A DNA stretch of 24,933 nt from the NCBI GenBank assembly GCA_021799405.1, contig JAJZAL010000055.1:1-24933 (forward strand). The letters run 5' to 3'. Source of the DNA: Acidobacteriota bacterium. Its GTDB lineage: Bacteria; Acidobacteriota; Terriglobia; Terriglobales; Acidobacteriaceae. The notes under the pieces are model-generated. The model did no database searches, had not been told where the DNA came from, and saw only the letters and a list, made by a program, of their open reading frames with translations. The translations under genes were made by a program, and so were the position numbers. Below, in pieces: positions 24,087 to 24,933 of the stretch. Each line of letters starts with the position of its first letter. Position 1 is the first letter of the stretch.

Positions 24087-24933
24087 AGATGGATTTATAT
24101 CAGGCTTACTGACCACTGATCGCTCTTTGGACACTTCGCTCCCAGCCTGAACCTGAACAAGGTTCAGCGGCTGCGTCAGGGTCAGCAGCAGCACCGAGCC
24201 TTCATCGAGCTGCACCTGCGGATGGCTGACCAGCAGATGCGTGGTGATCACTCCGAAGCCGACCAGCGTGCCTGCCAATGCCCCTGTCGGCCCGCCCAGA
24301 ACCGCGCCGGTAACGGCGCCTGCTCCCATTGCGCCGCCATACTCAATGCTGTCGCGCTTCACCTGTGAACCCGGAGTGATGGTGCCTTCGGACTTCACAT
24401 TCGCGTTGGAACCAGGAGTCTCATAGACAGCAGCATGAATCTGGTAGGTTGTGCCATCGGGCAGAACTACACTCTCCGGCCGCAGCAGCAGCGAACCATG
24501 ACCTCCGAAGTGGCCCATGGACGCCTCGGCGACCGTGCCGTCGATCTCCGAGCCGGCGGGAATCAGCACATGGTTGCCTTGCAGAACATCCGAGGCAACC
24601 TGGCTGCGGAAAGTTTCGCCCTTCTCGCTCATCGCACTGGAAACCTCCGTCAGAAGCCTGACGCGAATGCTGGTTCCTTCGCCCAATTCATTGGGTCCAA
24701 GCGGGGCCGGATGCACAATGTCGCCGTCCGGATTGGAGGCATCAGCGCGCGTCGCCAGAGGCGGCGCTGTTGAATTTTCAGCCGCCGGCTGCGCGGTCGA
24801 GCCATCATTCGCCGGCTGTGACACCAGCACAATCCCGGAGTCCGTGCCGTCCACCTCTCCATCCGTACCACCTGCGGAAGAATCACAGGTGCGCGCTGGA
24901 GCGGACTGCGGCACAGCCTGCGGCGTTTTGTGC
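24072..24933 (-). CDS. TrbI/VirB10-like C-terminal domain protein (5' end outside the window)
   Basis: The frame is open to the window edge, so the N-terminus is missing; a GTG at 24914 is probably internal. After a Pro/Ala/Thr-rich linker comes a beta-rich segment: GTSIRVRLLTEVSSAMSEKGETF, VLIPAGSEIDGTVAEASMG and SLLLRPESVVLPDGTTYQIHA. This resembles the VirB10/TrbI C-terminal barrel and related acidobacterial proteins. A glycine-zipper hydrophobic stretch (GGAMGAGAVTGAVLGG, then GALAGTLVGFGVITT) follows. No other conjugation or type IV secretion gene is in the window, so it is probably an envelope protein with a VirB10-like fold rather than a secretion component. The extreme C-terminal tail (ERSVVSKPD) is encoded partly by a repeat-like GATCAGTGGTCAG sequence. 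Confidence 0.6.
   Translation of the reverse strand, partial: HKTPQAVPQSAPARTCDSSAGGTDGEVDGTDSGIVLVSQPANDGSTAQPAAENSTAPPLATRADASNPDGDIVHPAPLGPNELGEGTSIRVRLLTEVSSAMSEKGETFRSQVASDVLQGNHVLIPAGSEIDGTVAEASMGHFGGHGSLLLRPESVVLPDGTTYQIHAAVYETPGSNANVKSEGTITPGSQVKRDSIEYGGAMGAGAVTGAVLGGPTGALAGTLVGFGVITTHLLVSHPQVQLDEGSVLLLTLTQPLNLVQVQAGSEVSKERSVVSKPDINPSSEEQ
24109..24121 (-). repeat. Repeat-like GATCAGTGGTCAG inside the 3' end of the VirB10-like gene
   Basis: CTGACCACTGATC on the plus strand reads GATCAGTGGTCAG on the minus strand. It resembles the GTTGTCAG/GATCAG repeats at the two intergenic loci but lies inside coding sequence, about 35 bases before the stop. It is a short match, so chance is possible. 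Confidence 0.35.

Overview
The window is a GC-rich, densely coded piece of bacterial chromosome. It most likely comes from an Acidobacteriota (Terriglobia/Acidobacteriaceae-like) genome. That placement is inferred from the mix of protein families (DUF4254, DUF3617, DUF4149, a secreted PF04185 phosphoesterase, a carboxypeptidase-regulatory-like membrane protein, a stand-alone KdpD N-terminal protein) and from intergenic repeats built on CAGTTGTCAG. I see no rRNA, CRISPR array, transposase or phage gene; the one RNA gene is a tRNA-Lys(UUU).

Layout. 1-2405: the 3' end of a membrane-anchored protein with a strong hairpin terminator, htpX behind an unusual palindromic leader, and a DUF4149 membrane protein flanked by inverted repeats. 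2434-6540: a secreted phospholipase C/acid phosphatase-like enzyme on the minus strand, divergent from a ychF-ZIP transporter pair. 6514-11053: a polyprenol-phosphate-sugar-synthase-like GT2 on the minus strand, followed by two tandem paralogous polytopic membrane proteins that may be GT-C-type glycosyltransferases. 11160-13694: a two-gene operon of a sensor kinase whose phosphoacceptor histidine is replaced by arginine, and a KdpD N-terminal plus USP protein without a kinase domain. 13830-15052: tRNA-Lys and a secreted GH16-like glycosidase. 15188-17060: galT on the minus strand, divergent from a DUF4254 gene. 17084-18859: a good sigma70-like promoter, a TPR protein and yvcK, overlapping by 4 nt. 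18960-22117: an exported DUF3617 protein, rlmN on the minus strand and a divergent M16 peptidase. 22132-24933: a second inverted-repeat locus, a type IV pilin-like gene overlapping a lolA-like gene, tandem hairpins, a small two-TM protein and a convergent VirB10/TrbI-like gene leaving the window.

How the genes may work together. Most are housekeeping or cell-envelope genes in pairs: ychF-zip, TPR-yvcK, pilin-lolA and pseudokinase-KdpD-N. The two most interesting units are the apparently kinase-dead sensor plus KdpD-N/USP pair, with no response regulator or kdpFABC nearby, and the GT2 next to duplicated GT-C-like membrane proteins. The second unit is consistent with making a lipid-linked sugar and using it at the membrane. 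Both functional readings are inference from sequence and context.
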